In this document: positions 20,513 through 29,943 of the stretch, piece by piece
How the letters are laid out: every line of letters starts with the position of its first letter
How positions within the stretch are numbered: position 1 is the first letter of the stretch
Assembly: GCF_000368685.1 (NCBI RefSeq)
Contig: NZ_KB849628.1
Coordinates: 326,442 to 390,441 of the forward strand
From: Acinetobacter baylyi DSM 14961 = CIP 107474
GTDB taxonomy: Bacteria > Pseudomonadota > Gammaproteobacteria > Pseudomonadales > Moraxellaceae
Direction: 5' to 3'
Length of the DNA: 64,000 nucleotides
Program-made: the position numbers and the translations under genes
The notes under the pieces: model-generated
What the model saw: only the letters and a program-made list of their open reading frames with translations
Told to the model about the DNA's origin: nothing
Databases searched by the model: none

Positions 20513-21337
20513 ATGTATAACTCATCTAATATTATTGATTACGTGATTGATGCTTGGGAAAAATTACAGGAGCAAGCGCCCCTTGTGCAATGTATTACCA
20601 ATAGTGTTGCAGCCAATTATGCAGCTAATGTATTGCTGGCCGCTGGCGCATCACCTGCTATGATTGATAACCCATTTGAAGCACGAAGTTTCACTGAAAT
20701 TAGTGGTGCGCTCAGTATTAATGTAGGCACACCGACGACTGAACAAATCCAGGCAATGCAAATTTCTGCAAAAACAGCACACGAGCATGATATTCCTTGG
20801 GTGCTTGACCCCGTTGGTTACGGCCCTATTTTGAAGTGGCGTAGTGATATGGTGGATGAACTATTACAGTATCATCCTTCTGTGATTCGGGGTAATGCTT
20901 CTGAAATTGGTGCACTGGCAGGCAGTTTAGTACAAAGTAAAGGCGTTGATAGCACTTTAAAAAGTGATGAGATGTTCCAGCTTGCACACAACTTACTCAC
21001 CAAGACAAGCTGTGTCGCCATCTCGGGTGAAACTGACTACATCTTGTCAAATGCAATGACCTGCATTGTAAAAGTTCGCGGTGGTAGTCACTTACAGCCT
21101 AAAATTACCGCCACTGGCTGTGCTTTAGGTACACTCATCGCAGCGTACTGTGCAGTCGCGCCTGTGCATTTGGCTACAATAGCAGCTCATATTCACTTTG
21201 CCATTGCAGGTAAGCTCGCTTATGATCAGGCACAGACCATTGGTAGTTTCAATACCATGTTTATGGATTATATCCACATGATGGATGCCAATTTAATTGA
21301 ACAATATGCTTGTATCGAGCTAATTTCAGATGATTGA
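20513..21337 (+). CDS. thiM: Hydroxyethylthiazole kinase
   Basis: ThiM phosphorylates 4-methyl-5-hydroxyethylthiazole with ATP, a salvage step of thiamine synthesis. The 274-residue protein has the N-terminal segment VQCITNSVAANYAANVLLAAGASPAM, of which PLVQCITNSVAANYAAN is diagnostic, then LDPVGYG, VIRGNASEIGAL, and the catalytic ATGCALGTL near residue 202. AGGGAAG lies before ATG 20513. It follows the zinc-ribbon gene by 24 bases. No TPP riboswitch is visible upstream, which is unusual for a thiamine salvage gene, and thiE is not adjacent. Confidence 0.95.
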   Translation: MYNSSNIIDYVIDAWEKLQEQAPLVQCITNSVAANYAANVLLAAGASPAMIDNPFEARSFTEISGALSINVGTPTTEQIQAMQISAKTAHEHDIPWVLDPVGYGPILKWRSDMVDELLQYHPSVIRGNASEIGALAGSLVQSKGVDSTLKSDEMFQLAHNLLTKTSCVAISGETDYILSNAMTCIVKVRGGSHLQPKITATGCALGTLIAAYCAVAPVHLATIAAHIHFAIAGKLAYDQAQTIGSFNTMFMDYIHMMDANLIEQYACIELISDD

Positions 21338-21364
21338 AAATCTCAATTCTATATTTTTAAAATA

Positions 21365-21392
21365 TTTAGAGACGATTTTAATCGTCTCTAAA
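21365..21392. terminator. Bidirectional terminator between thiM and the AraC gene
   Basis: A perfect 12-bp stem (21365-21376 with 21381-21392) has a 4-base loop between two convergent genes. Confidence 0.8.
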
Positions 21393-21397
21393 TCGGT

Positions 21398-22249
21398 TTA
21401 TTTTAGCAGCAAATAAATATCGGTGACCAAATCAGCTTCTTTTACTTCATGTACAAAATTATGATAATGAAAGAATACTGGATAATCGCCCGCTTCTTCT
21501 TGTTGCGCTGGTAACCAGTTTCTGAATAAAAAATACACGCTATCCCGTATATAATCATGACTTCCCCAATGCCGAACCATAGCATAGCGTCCCGCGGGAA
21601 TTTCACTCATTTCGATACCTTCATTATTCTGATCAATCGACTTAGTGATTGATCCTGCAATATCGAAGCGAAATTCTTTTTCAGGTGTCTGTTCAGGATC
21701 CGAAAAAGGAATGCCATAGGTTGCCGAGGTTTTAACAGGAGACAACCCTGTTCTTTTACGCCATTCGATAAACTTGGCTGCAGTTTCAAATACTTTTTCA
21801 GGTGAACCCTGATGAGAAATATAAGCAATCTTCTCAACAGGTCGTTCAATAATGGTCACGTTCATTTTCAGCTCACTTTCAGGGGTGAAATAGACAAACT
21901 TCCTGTGCCAATTTTGCCAGTTTGGCTCAACTCTAAAGGCACTGGGTGTTTGATCAAATGAACGTTTAAACGCTCTTGCAAATGCTTCTGGACTATCAAA
22001 ACCAGCATCTAAAGCAATCTCGATCACTTTTACTTCTGGTTTAAATACAAGCTGAAATGATGCGCGTTTTAATCGCAACATTTGTGTATATTTCATTATA
22101 TTCATGCCCAGATGTGCATAAAAAATACGATGAAAATGAAATCTGGATAATCCAGCAACTTCACTCAGTTGTTGTAAACTTAAAGTTTCATCCAAATGTT
22201 GTTGAATGTAATCACACACGCACTTTAATTTCAGATCATAAGCCGTCAT
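21398..22249 (-). CDS. AraC-family regulator with GyrI-like effector domain
   Basis: This 283-residue DNA-binding protein has the AraC/XylS double helix-turn-helix at the N-terminus (about residues 5-105, with the second-helix segment IALDAGFDSPEAFARAFKRSF) and a C-terminal GyrI-like ligand-binding domain (about residues 125-283). This is the plan of Rob and TetD-type regulators that sense small hydrophobic molecules, and the order is the reverse of most AraC proteins. Target genes are not visible; it may control its own gene. It is convergent with thiM and upstream of nothing obvious. Confidence 0.9.
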   Translation of the reverse strand: MTAYDLKLKCVCDYIQQHLDETLSLQQLSEVAGLSRFHFHRIFYAHLGMNIMKYTQMLRLKRASFQLVFKPEVKVIEIALDAGFDSPEAFARAFKRSFDQTPSAFRVEPNWQNWHRKFVYFTPESELKMNVTIIERPVEKIAYISHQGSPEKVFETAAKFIEWRKRTGLSPVKTSATYGIPFSDPEQTPEKEFRFDIAGSITKSIDQNNEGIEMSEIPAGRYAMVRHWGSHDYIRDSVYFLFRNWLPAQQEEAGDYPVFFHYHNFVHEVKEADLVTDIYLLLK

Positions 22250-22310
22250 AGCTTTAATACATGTTCATTTGATCGGCATATTATGAAATGATTAAACATG
22301 CCGATCCTGA

Positions 22311-22682
22311 TCAAAATTGCGATTTAATCACTTGTTTGAAATAATCCTGTTTGGGCATTTCAATCAACTCTACGCAGCTTTGTACAGAAATTTTTTGCTG
22401 ATTTAATACCTGATCTGCAACCAGAGTCTCAAATACTTTTTGACCTATTTCTGTTTTTTGTTGTTGGTTACGTCCAGACAATAGATACACTTTAACATGC
22501 ACATAAGCCTGCTGCTCTGTATCCAATCCAATCACAAAAACATCGTCTTTATGCGCTCTGGATTTAATATCAATTGCTTGACAGTAACCTGTTTCTACCA
22601 ATGCATGGTTAATTTTTAATAAAAGTTGCTTAGGCTCAAAATTTTCTAAATTTGCAGAATAATCAATGACAACGTGTGGCAT
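22311..22682 (-). CDS. 5-carboxymethyl-2-hydroxymuconate isomerase-like tautomerase (CHMI family)
   Basis: The 123-residue protein starts MPHVVIDYSANL, the signature of the CHMI/HpaF family, whose Pro2 becomes the catalytic N-terminal base after Met removal. These enzymes isomerise 5-carboxymethyl-2-hydroxymuconate in homoprotocatechuate breakdown, but no other genes of that pathway are near, so the physiological substrate is open. ATG 22682 has AGGG eight bases upstream; a longer frame from TTG 22703 would hide Pro2 and overlap the helicase gene. It lies 13 bases after the helicase gene and is probably co-transcribed. Confidence 0.85.
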   Translation of the reverse strand: MPHVVIDYSANLENFEPKQLLLKINHALVETGYCQAIDIKSRAHKDDVFVIGLDTEQQAYVHVKVYLLSGRNQQQKTEIGQKVFETLVADQVLNQQKISVQSCVELIEMPKQDYFKQVIKSQF

Positions 22683-22695
22683 ACGGGTGACCCTA

Positions 22696-24408
22696 CTATT
22701 CAATAAACAACAGCGCTAGACGCACCTGATCATAGCCCATGCGTGGACTGGTTAATTCAACAATCGGTTTGAGTTTGATCGAACCATCATCATTAAAGTT
22801 TTCTGGTCGTTTGCTTTTTTGTACGCGCTTATAGAGTTTACGAATTTGTTCGACGACCTCTTCGCCAGGGTGAGCAACAGAAATATCCAGACCTTGCTCT
22901 TTTTGCAAACGTGCCAAATGATTGATAATTGTAGCTGGAGTCAAACCACGCTCAACAGCAATATCCTGAATTTCATAACCTTCTTCAAACAAAGCACGGG
23001 TTTCATCTAAAGTTGCTGATCCGTAATTTTGTTTCGCACCTTTTAACAACTTTTTCTCATTACGTGAAATTTCAGTTTCATTGAGCGTACCACCGCAGTG
23101 GCGAATAAAGGCTTTGTGCTGATCTGCCAAATCAATTTCTGCAAAATGATCCTCTGCCTCTTGTGATAATTCCTGAAAACGTTTGTCCGCTTTAAGCGCC
23201 AGCGCATCAAGCTCCAAAGCTTGTTCATTAAAACCAAGTAAGCGTAGGCCAGTTAAAGATTTAAGTCGGGATAAAGCCACGTAACCCTGACCTTTTTCAA
23301 AAGTATGTGTCAGATTAATTTCCGCAGCTTCTAAAGTCATGCCCTGACTTTTATGAATGGTAATTGCCCATGCTAAACGCAGGGGAATTTGCTGAAAGCT
23401 GGCAATACTCTTTCCTGCTTCATTTTCAATCGACCAAGTTTCAGGCTCAACCAACAGTGTTGTGCCGTCAGTCATTTTTACTTTAGGTAAAATGCCATGT
23501 TCATCATCTTCTTCAAACCCAATCACTTCACCTAAACTACCGTTGATATAGCCCATATCAAAATTGTTTTTTACAAACATTACTTTGGCATGTTTTTTTA
23601 AAGTCAGCTCTTCAGGCGCACGTACCGATGACTTTAAAGTTTCTAGAAGCTTGTCGTTACCATCCAAAACCGCATTAAATTGATGACTTTCATTTTCAAT
23701 TTCATTCAAATGCTGAAAATTAATGTTATCAACATCCATATTGTGCGTGTATAAACGCGTAAAAGTTTCGCCAATATTATGCTGCCGTGATGTAAGCAAA
23801 GCATGCTTATGCTCATTTTGAATATTCTGTGCACGAATCGCATTCAAAATTTGATTAAGTATTTCATCGTCCTGACGATGCTGTTCAGTCAGATAGCAGA
23901 CCCGAAATTTAGCTTCGACCCAGGCATCGGACATAAAACAAAACTTGTCGCGATTGCGTTCGTCATTTTTTCCTACAGGCGGCAACTGAAAAAAATCGCC
24001 TGCAACAATCACCTGAATACCACCAAAAGCCTCATCACTTTCTTTAAAATATTTGAGTACTTGGTTCACTAGATTAAGCTGTTTGGCGTGCAGCATCGAA
24101 ATTTCATCAATAATTAAAACCTGAGCATTTTCAAGATGTTCTTTTAAATATTTTCGCTCTTTCATGCGTTTAAGATCATCATCCGACAAGCGATCTTTAA
24201 TACCAATGCCTGCCCAAGTATGAATGGTCATCCCATTCATATGTGTCGCTGCAATTCCTGTTGATGCTGTAACTGCCACAGGTACTTTTCGTACTTTCAA
24301 ATAGTTGATGTACTGATTCAGTGTATAGGTTTTTCCTGCACCAGCCGAACCAGTTAAAAAAACATTTTCACCCGCTTTTAGCAACTTCAGTGCAGTTTCT
24401 TGCTTCAT
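22696..24408 (-). CDS. PIF1-like superfamily 1 DNA helicase with C-terminal helix-turn-helix
   Basis: The 570-residue protein is an SF1B helicase resembling PIF1/RecD2. Motif I is GSAGAGKTYTL (residues 20-30), motif II is LIIDEISML, GDFFQLPPV is the Q-rich motif III, and the C-terminal helicase motifs are TIHKSQGMTLEAAEI and GYVALSRLKSL. After about residue 430, a ETRALFEEGYEIQDIA-type segment and a ATIINHLARL helix form a small winged-helix or helix-turn-helix domain similar to that of RecQ-like helicases. It probably unwinds DNA structures or aids replication forks. The tautomerase gene follows it by 13 bases. Confidence 0.85.
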   Translation of the reverse strand: MKQETALKLLKAGENVFLTGSAGAGKTYTLNQYINYLKVRKVPVAVTASTGIAATHMNGMTIHTWAGIGIKDRLSDDDLKRMKERKYLKEHLENAQVLIIDEISMLHAKQLNLVNQVLKYFKESDEAFGGIQVIVAGDFFQLPPVGKNDERNRDKFCFMSDAWVEAKFRVCYLTEQHRQDDEILNQILNAIRAQNIQNEHKHALLTSRQHNIGETFTRLYTHNMDVDNINFQHLNEIENESHQFNAVLDGNDKLLETLKSSVRAPEELTLKKHAKVMFVKNNFDMGYINGSLGEVIGFEEDDEHGILPKVKMTDGTTLLVEPETWSIENEAGKSIASFQQIPLRLAWAITIHKSQGMTLEAAEINLTHTFEKGQGYVALSRLKSLTGLRLLGFNEQALELDALALKADKRFQELSQEAEDHFAEIDLADQHKAFIRHCGGTLNETEISRNEKKLLKGAKQNYGSATLDETRALFEEGYEIQDIAVERGLTPATIINHLARLQKEQGLDISVAHPGEEVVEQIRKLYKRVQKSKRPENFNDDGSIKLKPIVELTSPRMGYDQVRLALLFIE

Positions 24409-24529
24409 AACCTAATGACTTTAATAAATGTGCGCATAGCTTAACGATTTTAATGAGAAAGTTAAATCCCAATACATAAAAATTGGTTTTTTATTATTTA
24501 AATTCAATACTTTAAAGTCAATCTAATTA

Positions 24530-24548
24530 TTGGTAGGTTTTTGGTAGG
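24530..24548 (+). promoter_or_regulatory. Candidate activator site: 11-bp-spaced TTGGTAGG direct repeats
   Basis: Two exact copies of TTGGTAGG (24530-24537 and 24541-24548) are spaced 11 bp start to start, 92 bases before the alcohol dehydrogenase ATG. A -10-like AATACT follows at 24571-24576. A similar pair occurs in front of the regulator/aldehyde dehydrogenase promoters. The 11-bp spacing fits a SARP-type binding domain. Confidence 0.55.
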
Positions 24549-24639
24549 TAGGAAAAGAAAAGCGTTCTGAGAATACTAGGCTCATGGTGAAGATCACCTA
24601 GATAACAAACAATGGATTAATGGAAGAAGGAATCACTCC

Positions 24640-25812
24640 ATGGCTTTTAAAAATATTGCTGACCAAACAAACGGTTTTTATATCCCTTGTGTCTCCCTTT
24701 TTGGCCCTGGTTGTGCCAAAGAAATTGGTACCAAAGCACAAAATTTAGGTGCAAAAAAAGCACTCATCGTGACTGATGCTGGTTTATTTAAATTTGGTGT
24801 AGCTGACACTATCGCAGCATACCTTAAAGAAGCTGGCGTAGACAGTCATATTTTCCCAGGCGCTGAACCCAATCCGACAGATAAAAACGTACATAATGGC
24901 GTTGATGCATATAATACCAATGGATGTGACTTTATTGTATCGCTCGGTGGTGGATCATCTCACGACTGTGCAAAAGGTATTGGATTAGTTACCGCAGGCG
25001 GTGGTCACATTCGTGATTACGAAGGAATTGATAAAAGTACTGTTCCAATGACGCCGTTAATTGCAGTCAATACCACTGCAGGCACAGCATCTGAAATGAC
25101 ACGTTTCTGTATTATTACCAATACAGATACACATGTAAAAATGGCGATTGTAGATTGGCGTTGTACCCCACTGATTGCCATTGATGACCCTAAGCTCATG
25201 ATTGCTAAGCCTGCAAGCCTGACTGCTGCGACTGGTATGGATGCGCTGACACATGCTGTCGAAGCTTATGTATCTACTGCTGCGAACCCAATCACAGACG
25301 CCTGTGCCGAAAAAGCAATCAGCATGATCAGTGAATGGCTCAGCCCAGCTGTTGCCAATGGTGAAAACCTTGAAGCACGTGATGCAATGAGCTATGCCCA
25401 ATATCTTGCAGGTATGGCATTTAACAATGCGTCATTAGGTTATGTTCATGCCATGGCGCACCAACTTGGCGGTTTCTACAATCTGCCACACGGCGTATGT
25501 AATGCGGTATTGTTGCCACACGTTTGTGAGTTCAACCTGATTGCTTGCCCAGAGCGTTATGCACGTATCGCAGAATTAATGGGCGTAAATACACACGGCC
25601 TTACGGTGACTGAAGCTGCATATGCTGCAATCGATGCAATTCGTACATTATCAAAATCAATTGGTATCCCATCTGGCTTGACCGAGCTTGGTGTAAAAAC
25701 TGAAGATCTTGCAGTAATGGCCGAAAATGCACAAAAAGACGCGTGTATGTTGACTAATCCACGCAAAGCAAATCACGCTCAAGTTGTAGATATTTTCACA
25801 GCAGCATTGTAA
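24640..25812 (+). CDS. Iron-containing alcohol dehydrogenase
   Basis: The 390-residue protein is a group III (iron-type) NAD-dependent alcohol dehydrogenase, close to AdhB of Zymomonas and YiaY. It has the NAD-binding SLGGGSSHDCAKG, the TTAGTASEMTRFC segment, and the metal site with His residues in GMDALTHAVEAYVS and HAMAHQLGGFYNLPHG, then HGVCNAVLLPHV. It oxidises primary alcohols, such as ethanol, to aldehydes in the cytoplasm. AAGGAAT precedes ATG 24640. It works with the aldehyde dehydrogenase at 28.3 kb, the two probably sharing a regulator (26.9-28.1 kb). A. baumannii uses an equivalent pair for ethanol growth; this is recall, not tested here. Confidence 0.9.
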   Translation: MAFKNIADQTNGFYIPCVSLFGPGCAKEIGTKAQNLGAKKALIVTDAGLFKFGVADTIAAYLKEAGVDSHIFPGAEPNPTDKNVHNGVDAYNTNGCDFIVSLGGGSSHDCAKGIGLVTAGGGHIRDYEGIDKSTVPMTPLIAVNTTAGTASEMTRFCIITNTDTHVKMAIVDWRCTPLIAIDDPKLMIAKPASLTAATGMDALTHAVEAYVSTAANPITDACAEKAISMISEWLSPAVANGENLEARDAMSYAQYLAGMAFNNASLGYVHAMAHQLGGFYNLPHGVCNAVLLPHVCEFNLIACPERYARIAELMGVNTHGLTVTEAAYAAIDAIRTLSKSIGIPSGLTELGVKTEDLAVMAENAQKDACMLTNPRKANHAQVVDIFTAAL

Positions 25813-25880
25813 ACCAGCCCTTATCTGCTCCAAATTTCCTCTCTAAGTAAGTCTTCTCTCCAACAGACTTACTCAGTTTT

Positions 25881-25913
25881 GGGAATATCAGTCCGGTGAT
25901 ATTCCCTTTTTTT
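25881..25913 (+). terminator. Rho-independent terminator of the alcohol dehydrogenase gene
   Basis: A perfect 10-bp stem (25881-25890 with 25897-25906) with a 6-base loop is followed by seven T residues. Confidence 0.92.
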
Positions 25914-25990
25914 CTTTCTCATGATCATATTGACAAAAATCTTATTTCGAACAACGATGGTATAGTTTTATTCATCAAAGAACTACAACA

Positions 25991-26941
25991 ATGAATCAAT
26001 ATACTGCCGATATCTTAGGTGATGGCTATCAACAAATAACGCTTAACTTTCCAGATGATTATGAAGGCAAAGTGGTCGCAACACTGGTCAGAAAAAAGTC
26101 CAATATCAACACTTCTCGTGCCGTTCTCTACATTCATGGTTTTTTAGATTATTTCTTTCAAACACAAATGGCAGAGCAATTTAACCAACATGGCTATGAT
26201 TTTTATGCGCTTGATTTAAGAAAATATGGACGCTCAAAGCTACCGCATCAGATTTTTTATAATGTCTTAGACTTAAAAGAATACGATGCCGAGATTAGCG
26301 CAGCGCTTGACATCATTCAACAGGAGCAGCATCAGGAAATTTTGCTCGCTGGACATTCTACTGGCGGTCTAATTGCAACCCTTTATGCGGCACATTATCC
26401 AGAGCAGCATTCCATTCGGGCGGTATGGGTGAATAGCCCATTTTATGAGTTTAATCTCAACTTTATTGAAAAAAAGCTGGGGATTCCTGTGCTTAGTCAG
26501 TTTGGTCGAGTTTTACCTAAATTCAAATTCCCGAGTAAACTTAATCGCTGGTATGTCACCAGTCTGCATCATAGCTTAAAAGGCGAATGGGCATTTAATC
26601 TTGACTGGAAACCTAAAACAGCCTCTACGGTTCAATTAAGTTTTATTCATGCTATTCATGAAGCTCAAAAAGAAATTCATAAAGGGATAAAGCTCAATAT
26701 TCCTTTATTGGTCATGCACTCGCATCAAACCAAAAACCCGAAAAAGTGGAATAAAGATGCCACACAAAGTGATGTCATTCTGGATGTGAAAGACATCAAA
26801 AAGTATGCAAAAAAGATCCAGGGAGATGTGACCATTCAGACCATCTCTAATGGACTACATGATCTCGTACTATCCGCAACAGATGTACGAGATCAGGTTT
26901 ATCGACAACTCTTTGACTGGCTTGACACTAAAATCAGCTAG
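25991..26941 (+). CDS. Alpha/beta hydrolase (monoacylglycerol lipase/S33-like)
   Basis: The 316-residue protein has an alpha/beta hydrolase fold: the oxyanion strand LYIHGFLDYFFQ, the nucleophile elbow LAGHSTGGL (Ser in GHSTGG), and a late His in NGLHDLVLS. The pattern is that of the serine-aminopeptidase S33 (Hydrolase_4) family that includes monoacylglycerol and lysophospholipid lipases. It has no signal peptide, so it acts in the cytoplasm. It lies between the alcohol dehydrogenase and the regulator on the opposite strand; the last 8 bases between the two converging genes leave no room for a terminator. A role in releasing alcohols from esters would fit the cluster but is inference. Confidence 0.85.
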   Translation: MNQYTADILGDGYQQITLNFPDDYEGKVVATLVRKKSNINTSRAVLYIHGFLDYFFQTQMAEQFNQHGYDFYALDLRKYGRSKLPHQIFYNVLDLKEYDAEISAALDIIQQEQHQEILLAGHSTGGLIATLYAAHYPEQHSIRAVWVNSPFYEFNLNFIEKKLGIPVLSQFGRVLPKFKFPSKLNRWYVTSLHHSLKGEWAFNLDWKPKTASTVQLSFIHAIHEAQKEIHKGIKLNIPLLVMHSHQTKNPKKWNKDATQSDVILDVKDIKKYAKKIQGDVTIQTISNGLHDLVLSATDVRDQVYRQLFDWLDTKIS

Positions 26942-26948
26942 GTACAGT

Positions 26949-28130
26949 CTAGCTTTCTTGGTATTTAATCAAAGACTGATGTGCAGGATGATCCAGAGGT
27001 AACAGCTCCATAAGACGCTCTACAGCGTCAATTGCTTCTGGAAATCTTGCAAGATGTTTTAATAACATATCTGTTTCTTTTGCTTTAAAAATAGCATCAC
27101 TCAATCTTGATTCCAGACAATCACGCCATGCACATAAAAATGGGCTGTCCGTTTTTGACAAGAATACACCTGTATACAATTGCAGTGCAGATGATACATA
27201 ACCTGCATCAAGTGCTTGCTCTGCCTGTAAAAAGTCTGCTTCTACATGCGCCAAAAGGCGATATGGCCGAGACCCTAAAAGCCCACCTAAGATATCTCGC
27301 AACTGAGACATTTCAGCTTTAAGTGTACCAATACTAACTTTTCGCTCTCCATACAATGCATGGTGCAATTTTTCAAGATTAAGACCTTGCGGACATAAGG
27401 CCAGAATACTCAAAATTTCAATTTGTCTTGGCGTCAAAACCAAGTTTTTTCCATTAAAAACCACTTGAGGCACAGAAAATGCACGAATATACAAATGCTG
27501 ACGCTGCTGCTCTAAAAGCGCACTTTGAATGATTGAAGCACAGCGCTCCGCAGCGAGAACACCCAAAGAATTGTGGTTTTTCCATGTAGTCGAAAGATCG
27601 ACTACACCAATCGGTTGTTTCGAATATGGATCAATGATTGGGGCTGCATAACATACCCAATCATGTACAGACTCCATATAATGTTCATTCGAAAATACAC
27701 AACTCGACTTTTGTGTTTTCAATGAAAGTGCCAAGGCATTGGTACCCACCAGCTCCTCTCTCCATTGCCCTCCAGCAATAAAATGAACCCTTTCAGCAGC
27801 ACTTCGCATTTGCAGGCTTGGTGCTGTCCAGATAATGGTACTACCCACATCACCTACTGCAATCACCATTGAAGATTGCTCGGCAACGTGGCGTAAATCT
27901 TCTTCACACCGTTCTAGCGCAAAATCAAGCGCTGTCGTATTTTTACGTGATTGCTGCGTCGTTAAAGGCGCAGCCAGCCGTTCCTTCGGAATTTCTGCTG
28001 TGGCTGAACGTTGCCAAGAGCTCGCAATACTTTGTCCTAGTTTTTCCGCATTTTGCGGAGAAAGACTATTTTGTCGACGAAGTTGATCAATCGAGTTCCG
28101 TTGTTGCAGTAGATCTTGTTTTGTAAACAT
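26949..28130 (-). CDS. GAF-domain regulator with C-terminal SARP-like DNA-binding region
   Basis: The 393-residue protein starts like AcoR-type activators (SWQRS region near residues 34-44, then a GAF sensor about residues 60-220 with WREELVGTNALALSL and PIGVVDLST). The AAA+ sigma-54 ATPase and Fis domains are missing. Instead, the C-terminal third has LTPRQIEILSILALCPQG, a winged-helix of OmpR/SARP character, followed by a helical repeat region like the BTAD bundle (SALQLYTGVFL, SPFLCAWRDCLESRL). It probably senses an alcohol or aldehyde and activates the flanking dehydrogenase genes. Its start faces the aldehyde dehydrogenase gene; direct repeats of GGTTGG sit just upstream, suggesting self-control. 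Confidence 0.8.
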   Translation of the reverse strand: MFTKQDLLQQRNSIDQLRRQNSLSPQNAEKLGQSIASSWQRSATAEIPKERLAAPLTTQQSRKNTTALDFALERCEEDLRHVAEQSSMVIAVGDVGSTIIWTAPSLQMRSAAERVHFIAGGQWREELVGTNALALSLKTQKSSCVFSNEHYMESVHDWVCYAAPIIDPYSKQPIGVVDLSTTWKNHNSLGVLAAERCASIIQSALLEQQRQHLYIRAFSVPQVVFNGKNLVLTPRQIEILSILALCPQGLNLEKLHHALYGERKVSIGTLKAEMSQLRDILGGLLGSRPYRLLAHVEADFLQAEQALDAGYVSSALQLYTGVFLSKTDSPFLCAWRDCLESRLSDAIFKAKETDMLLKHLARFPEAIDAVERLMELLPLDHPAHQSLIKYQES

Positions 28131-28160
28131 TTGTAGTTCCCTTGCAAATTCTCATGATCT

Positions 28161-28178
28161 CCAACCTTTCTCCAACCT
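28161..28178. promoter_or_regulatory. Candidate regulator site: 11-bp-spaced GGTTGG direct repeats
   Basis: On the minus strand AAGGTTGG occurs twice with an 11-bp step (plus strand: CCAACCTT at 28161 and again at 28172). The pair lies 31 bases before the regulator start and about 110 bases before the aldehyde dehydrogenase start. TATATA at 28197-28202 could be the -10 of the latter. Confidence 0.5.
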
Positions 28179-28289
28179 TATTTCTTATATCCTAACTATA
28201 TAGAGTACAAAAGTACCTTATACCAAAGCTGTATATGCTTCAATCTAGATCTTTAATCTTAGATCAATTATAAGCAAAGGAATACTTAT

Positions 28290-29801
28290 ATGCGTTATAT
28301 CGATCCTAATCAACCTGGCTCTAAGGTTCAATTTAAAGCACAATATGAAAACTTTATTGGCGGTCAGTGGGTTCCTCCTGTAAAAGGAGAATACTTCGGA
28401 AATAGCTCTCCTGTCGATGGCAAAGTATTTACTCAAATTCCTCGCTCAAGCGTCGAAGATATTGAACTAGCACTTGATGCAGCGCACAAAGCGAAAGCTG
28501 ATTGGAATAAAGCATCACCTACAGTTCGTTCAAATGTTTTACTTAAAATTGCAGATCGTCTGGAAGAAAACCTAGAGCTACTTGCTGTAGCAGAAACATG
28601 GGAAAATGGTAAACCTATCCGCGAAACACTCGCAGCAGATATCCCACTTGCAATTGACCATTTCCGCTATTTCGCAGGCTGTATACGTGCACAAGAAGGT
28701 GGTATTTCAGAAATTGATGAGGATACCATTGCTTATCATTTCCATGAACCGCTTGGTGTTGTAGGCCAGATCATTCCATGGAACTTTCCAATTTTGATGG
28801 CTGCATGGAAATTGGCACCAGCACTGGCAGCAGGTAACTGTATTGTTCTTAAACCAGCAGAGCAAACACCGTCAAGTATTCTAGTTCTGGCTGAATTGAT
28901 TCAGGACCTCCTTCCACCTGGCGTACTTAATATCGTCAATGGATACGGTGCTGAGGTTGGTCGTCCTTTAGCGACAAATCCAAGAATTTCAAAAATTGCA
29001 TTCACTGGTTCAACCAAAGTTGGACAAATGATCATGCAATATGCCACTGAAAATATCATTCCTGTAACGCTAGAACTTGGTGGTAAATCTCCAAATATCT
29101 TTTTTGAAGACATCTTAGATAAAGAAGATGATTATTTGGAAAAAACACTTGAAGGTTTTGCCATGTTTGCCTTGAACCAGGGTGAAGTATGTACCTGCCC
29201 TTCACGTGCACTTGTTCAGGAAAGTATTGCTGACAAATTCCTTGAAATGGCTGTAGAGCGTGTCAAACGCATCAAGACGGGTCATCCACTTGATACAGAA
29301 ACCATGATTGGCGCACAAGCCTCTAAGCAACAGTTTGATAAAATTTTAGGCTGTATTGATACAGGTCGTAATGAAGGTGCACAACTTTTAACTGGTGGTG
29401 ATGCACGTCACGATGTAGATGGTGGTTTTTATATTGAACCAACGATTTTCAAAGGCAATAACAGTATGAAAATCTTCCAAGAAGAAATTTTTGGACCAGT
29501 ACTTTCAGTAACGACATTTAAAGATTTTGACGATGCAATGCGTATTGCCAACGACACGATTTATGGCTTGGGTGCTGGTGTATGGTCACGTTCTGCACAT
29601 ACCTCATACCGTGCTGGTCGTGCGATTGAAGCCGGTCGTGTGTGGACAAACTGTTATCACCTTTATCCAGCGCATGCTGCATTTGGTGGTTACAAACAGT
29701 CAGGTATTGGTCGTGAAAACCACAGAATGATGCTAGATCATTATCAACAAACCAAAAACTTGTTGGTGAGTTATTCAACAAAACCAATGGGCTTCTTCTA
29801 A
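28290..29801 (+). CDS. NAD-dependent aldehyde dehydrogenase (ExaC/AcoD type)
   Basis: The 503-residue cytoplasmic protein oxidises acetaldehyde and related aldehydes to acids. It has [22 protein letters not shown], of which [10 protein letters not shown] is the substrate/NAD-site motif, the FTGSTKVGQ turn, catalytic Glu in [10 protein letters not shown] and catalytic Cys in [14 protein letters not shown] 28290 has AAGGAAT upstream. Length and motifs match the ExaC/AcoD/AldB group used in ethanol and acetoin breakdown. It forms an alcohol-to-acid route with the iron-type dehydrogenase at 24.6 kb. It ends in a strong terminator and stands on its own transcript. Confidence 0.93.
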   Translation: MRYIDPNQPGSKVQFKAQYENFIGGQWVPPVKGEYFGNSSPVDGKVFTQIPRSSVEDIELALDAAHKAKADWNKASPTVRSNVLLKIADRLEENLELLAVAETWENGKPIRETLAADIPLAIDHFRYFAGCIRAQEGGISEIDEDTIAYHFHEPLGVVGQIIPWNFPILMAAWKLAPALAAGNCIVLKPAEQTPSSILVLAELIQDLLPPGVLNIVNGYGAEVGRPLATNPRISKIAFTGSTKVGQMIMQYATENIIPVTLELGGKSPNIFFEDILDKEDDYLEKTLEGFAMFALNQGEVCTCPSRALVQESIADKFLEMAVERVKRIKTGHPLDTETMIGAQASKQQFDKILGCIDTGRNEGAQLLTGGDARHDVDGGFYIEPTIFKGNNSMKIFQEEIFGPVLSVTTFKDFDDAMRIANDTIYGLGAGVWSRSAHTSYRAGRAIEAGRVWTNCYHLYPAHAAFGGYKQSGIGRENHRMMLDHYQQTKNLLVSYSTKPMGFF

Positions 29802-29814
29802 GCTTATAACGTTT

Positions 29815-29845
29815 AAAAAGAGACTCTTCGGGGTCTCTTTTATTT
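29815..29845 (+). terminator. Rho-independent terminator with TTCG loop
   Basis: A stem AGAGACTC/GGGTCTCT with one G-T pair and a UUCG tetraloop is extended by A/T pairs and followed by a T-rich tail, just after the aldehyde dehydrogenase gene. Confidence 0.9.
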
Positions 29846-29943
29846 TATAGGTCGAATCACTATCCACCCTCTATTTTTATTTTGACTGTTTTCAATTAAA
29901 GATTATGCTGTATTAGACTCCATTAAATATTACGTCGACTTCC

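Noticed and set aside
25057..25401. A 114-codon minus-strand frame
   Set aside because: Antisense to the alcohol dehydrogenase gene; Cys/Ser-rich shadow.
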